From Candidatus Aminicenantota bacterium (lineage in GTDB: Bacteria > Acidobacteriota > Aminicenantia > UBA2199): a DNA stretch of 13,320 bases. The notes under the pieces were generated by a model. That model saw only the letters and a list, made by a program, of their open reading frames with translations, ran no database searches and was not told the origin of the DNA. The position numbers and the translations under genes are program-made. Shown here in pieces: positions 10,748 to 13,320 of this stretch. The stretch spans positions 1-13,320 of the forward strand of contig JAPKZM010000323.1 in NCBI GenBank assembly GCA_026393775.1. Reading direction: 5' to 3'. Position 1 is the stretch's first letter, and every line of letters begins with the position of its first letter.

Positions 10748-13320
10748 ATGGACTACGACGTCATGGTCGTCGGCGCCGGCATCGCCGGCATGGAAGCGGC
10801 GGTCAGTTTGGGCGATATGGGCTACAAGGTGCTGCTGGTCGAGAAGGAGCCGAGCATCGGCGGCAAGATGATCCTGCTCAGCAAGGTTTTCCCCACCCTG
10901 GACTGCGCCAGCTGCATCTCGACCCCCAAGATGGCCCTGTCCTCTAGCCACGCCAACATCGATTTGCGCGTCTACAGCGAGGTCAAGGAGATCCGCCGCG
11001 GCAACGGCGGCTTCAAGGTGAAGGTCGTAAAAAAACCGGCCTTCGTCGACTTCGCCAAGTGCACCGGCTGCCAGGATTGTGAGAAAGCTTGCACCGTCAC
11101 GGTGCCGGACCAGTTCAATGCCGAGCTGGTTTCGCGGCGCGCCGCCTATATCGCCTTTCCCCAGGCCGTGCCCAAAAAAGCCGTGCTCGACCGCGCCGGC
11201 ACCTCCCCCTGCACGAACGCTTGCCCGGCCGGTATCAAGGCCAACGGCTATATCTCCTTGATCCGCCAGGGCGAATTCGCAAAAGCCTTCAACCTGGTCC
11301 TGGAGGACGCACCGCTGGTGGGGACCCTCGGCCGCGCCTGTTACGCGCCCTGCCAGGGCGAGTGCACGCGCGAGGAGGTCGGCGATGCCCCGCACATCAA
11401 GCTGCTCAAGCGCTTCGTCGCCGACTGGTACTACGCGCGCCATGCGGAACCCGAATACGGGTCCCCTGAAAATAAAATGGAAAAGAAGGTGGCCGTCGTC
11501 GGTTCCGGCCCGGCGGGCTTGAGCGCCGCTTATTTCCTGGCCCGCCAAGGATATCCGGTCACCATCTTCGAGGCCGGCCCCGAGCCCGGCGGCATGCTGC
11601 GCTCTACCCTGCCCGTCTACCGCCTGCCCAAGGATGTGGTCGACCGCGACATCCGCAACGTAACCGCGCTCGGCGTCGAGATCCGTACCGGGTCCCGGGT
11701 CGGCTCGCTGCAGGAGCTTCGCGCTCAAGGCTATGACGCCGTGTTCGTCTCGGTTGGCGCGCCGTCTGCCAAGAAACTGGGAATCGAGAACGAGGACCAC
11801 CCCGACGTGACCAGCGGCATCGAGATGCTGGCCATGGTCAATCGCAAAATTAACGTGGAACTGGCCGGAAAGAACGTGCTGGTCATCGGCGGCGGCAACG
11901 TGGCCATCGACGTGGCGCGTACGGCGCGCCGCCTGGGCGCGGCTCATGTGCGCATGATCTGCCTGGAAAAGCGCGGCGAAATGCCCGCGGCCGAAGAAGA
12001 GATCCACGACGCGCTGTGCGAGGGTGTGGCGATCCAGAACTCGCTCGGTCCCCGGCGCTTCGTGGTCGAGCTGGGCCGCCTGGCCGGCGTCGAGACGATC
12101 CAGTGCACCTCGGTGTTCAACGCCGAAAAGAAATTTGCCCCGCAATTCAAAGCCGGTTCGGAAAAAACATTGGCCGCCGGTAAGATTTTCGTGGCCATCG
12201 GCCAGGAGTCGCTGACCGCCCACCTGGCCGGCGAAGGAATCGAACTCAACCGCAACAAGACGATCAAGGCAAACGCCAACACCCTGATGACCAGCGTTGC
12301 CGGGGTGTTCGCCGGCGGCGAGTCTGTGCTGGGGCCGGCCATCATCGTCGAGGCGGTCGGCCAGGGGAAGCGCGCCGCCTTTTTCATGGATCGCTGGCTG
12401 CGCGATGAGCCCCTGGAAGCAGCCGAGTTCGCGCCCAAGCTGCCGGCCGTCAGCAAGGAGGAGGTCCTGGCCCGACAAGTTGAATACCCCTCGCGGCATA
12501 TCGAAAAAAAGGAACTGTCTCCCGAGGAACGCGTCCAGGGCTTCAGCGAGGTGGAGAACGCACTGAGCGAGGAGGCGGCGCTGGCTTCGGCCGCCAATTG
12601 CTTCAACTGCGGCATCTGCAGCGAGTGCCAGCAGTGCCGCATCGTCTGCCCGGCCGACGCCATCGACTTCAACCAGAGGCCGCTTGAGAACGAATATGGT
12701 GTTTCGGCCGTCGTGGTCGCCACCGGCTTCCGTCTCTTCCCGGCTGAACTCATGGCCAATTTCGGCTTCGGAAAATTTCCCAATGTCATCACCGCCATGC
12801 AGATGGACCGCCTGGTAGCGCCCACCCGGCCGTTCAACTATGTGTTGCGCCCCGGCGACGGCAAGACACCCGCCAATATCGCCTACGTCTTATGCACCGG
12901 CTCGCGCGACCATACGGTGAACAACCCCATCTGCTCGCGCGTCTGCTGCATGTATTCGCTCAAGCAGGCGCAGCTGCTGCTGGGGGCGCTGCCGGTGGCC
13001 GATGTAACCATCTACCACATCGATATCCGCGCCTTCGGCAAGGGCTACGACGAGTTCTTCGAACAGACCAAGGCCATGGGCGTGCGCTTGGTCAAGGGCA
13101 AGATCGCCAAGATCACCGAGACCGAGGGCGGCAACCTGCGGGTCCGCTACGAGGACATCGACGACAATGGCACGGTCCAGGAGGCCGAGCACGACCTGGT
13201 CGTCCTCTCGACGGGGATCGTCGCCAACGACGAGTGTCGCGGACTCTTCGCCGACGGCTCACTGGCCTTCGACGACACGCTTTTTGTCGCCCAGCCCGGC
13301 CAGCAGGTCGACCCGGCCTG
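10748..13320 (+). CDS. hdrA: HdrA-type flavoprotein with inserted GltD/NfnB-like oxidoreductase module (3' end outside window)
   Basis: At least 857 residues; no stop before the window end. Residues 1-150 are the start of HdrA (heterodisulfide reductase subunit A, the flavin core of electron-bifurcating Hdr complexes): FAD motif GAGIAG (9-14), LDCASCISTPKM (51-62) and a 4Fe-4S site C105/C108/C111/C115, then VPDQFNAE and AFPQAVP. Residues ~150-600 are a GltD/NfnB-type module: C155/C159 and C198/C202/C206 for Fe-S clusters, a second FAD motif GSGPAG (252-257), GGM (281-283), an NAD(P)H motif GGGNVA (381-386) followed by LEKRGEMPA, and FAGGE (521-525). The Cys-rich stretch C618-C634 ends in CPADAIDFNQRP, where HdrA sequence resumes (VVATGF at 656-661, C716, C729, C733/C734, MYSLKQA). 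ATG 10748 follows the previous stop by one base, with AGGGGGG upstream. Likely cytoplasmic, with the MvhD-like protein as partner. Electron donor and acceptor are inferred only. Confidence 0.93.
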   Translation, partial: MDYDVMVVGAGIAGMEAAVSLGDMGYKVLLVEKEPSIGGKMILLSKVFPTLDCASCISTPKMALSSSHANIDLRVYSEVKEIRRGNGGFKVKVVKKPAFVDFAKCTGCQDCEKACTVTVPDQFNAELVSRRAAYIAFPQAVPKKAVLDRAGTSPCTNACPAGIKANGYISLIRQGEFAKAFNLVLEDAPLVGTLGRACYAPCQGECTREEVGDAPHIKLLKRFVADWYYARHAEPEYGSPENKMEKKVAVVGSGPAGLSAAYFLARQGYPVTIFEAGPEPGGMLRSTLPVYRLPKDVVDRDIRNVTALGVEIRTGSRVGSLQELRAQGYDAVFVSVGAPSAKKLGIENEDHPDVTSGIEMLAMVNRKINVELAGKNVLVIGGGNVAIDVARTARRLGAAHVRMICLEKRGEMPAAEEEIHDALCEGVAIQNSLGPRRFVVELGRLAGVETIQCTSVFNAEKKFAPQFKAGSEKTLAAGKIFVAIGQESLTAHLAGEGIELNRNKTIKANANTLMTSVAGVFAGGESVLGPAIIVEAVGQGKRAAFFMDRWLRDEPLEAAEFAPKLPAVSKEEVLARQVEYPSRHIEKKELSPEERVQGFSEVENALSEEAALASAANCFNCGICSECQQCRIVCPADAIDFNQRPLENEYGVSAVVVATGFRLFPAELMANFGFGKFPNVITAMQMDRLVAPTRPFNYVLRPGDGKTPANIAYVLCTGSRDHTVNNPICSRVCCMYSLKQAQLLLGALPVADVTIYHIDIRAFGKGYDEFFEQTKAMGVRLVKGKIAKITETEGGNLRVRYEDIDDNGTVQEAEHDLVVLSTGIVANDECRGLFADGSLAFDDTLFVAQPGQQVDPA

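Noticed and set aside
10688..12499. 603-codon open frame on the minus strand
   Set aside because: It lies entirely antisense to the well-supported hdrA, has no recognizable domain and is rich in A, G, D, H and R as expected from the complement of GC-biased codons.

Overview
This is a bacterial window of about 13 kb from a Gram-negative-type cell, carrying six transcription units. Evidence for a bacterium includes an MEP-pathway isoprenoid gene (ispG), a periplasmic tail-specific protease with a signal peptide, and ordinary -35/-10 promoters. The mix of a methylmalonyl-CoA module (meaB, mce), a GH57 glycosidase, a TusA/HdrA redox cluster and a fused spermidine-synthase-like membrane protein suggests an anaerobic or microaerophilic sugar fermenter of an under-cultured phylum (Aminicenantes/Acidobacteria-like). 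That placement is an inference from gene content only.

Layout. (1) Minus strand, 1-1142: ispG followed by the first codons of a trxC-type thioredoxin that runs off the left edge. (2) Minus strand, 1218-1403: the last ~47 codons of a small heat-shock protein with an intact terminator but no N-terminal part, a gene remnant. (3) Plus strand, 1480-4986: meaB, methylmalonyl-CoA epimerase and a GH57 glycoside hydrolase, with overlapping reading frames (one operon). (4) 4991-5079 holds a cluster of palindromes, then a promoter and a 776-residue membrane protein with a central spermidine-synthase-like domain. (5) Minus strand, 7421-9535: a Prc/Ctp tail-specific S41 protease, convergent with and overlapping the membrane-protein gene. 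Its promoter sits directly below four tandem 11-12 bp repeats. (6) Plus strand, 9670 to the right edge: an operon of tusA-like sulfur carrier, ArsR-family repressor, MvhD-like iron-sulfur protein and a very large HdrA, cut by the window end.

The most interesting part is operon 6. The HdrA-type flavoprotein is interrupted by a complete GltD/NfnB-like pyridine-nucleotide oxidoreductase module, so one chain carries two Rossmann flavin units and many Fe-S cysteines. Its MvhD-like partner has lost the N-terminal cysteine cluster seen in hydrogenase-linked MvhD. With a persulfide carrier (TusA) and a cysteine-bearing ArsR regulator in the same operon, the cluster reads as a sulfur-responsive, NAD(P)H-linked electron-transfer (possibly bifurcating) complex. 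Function is inferred; the downstream partners (HdrB/HdrC or others) lie outside the window.

A second theme is translation initiation. Three of the five promoters put the -10 box only 6-8 bases ahead of the start codon (ispG, meaB, the membrane protein), predicting leaderless or near-leaderless mRNAs. Other genes (mce, prc, tusA) have clear Shine-Dalgarno sequences. No rRNA, tRNA, CRISPR array or intact insertion sequence was seen.
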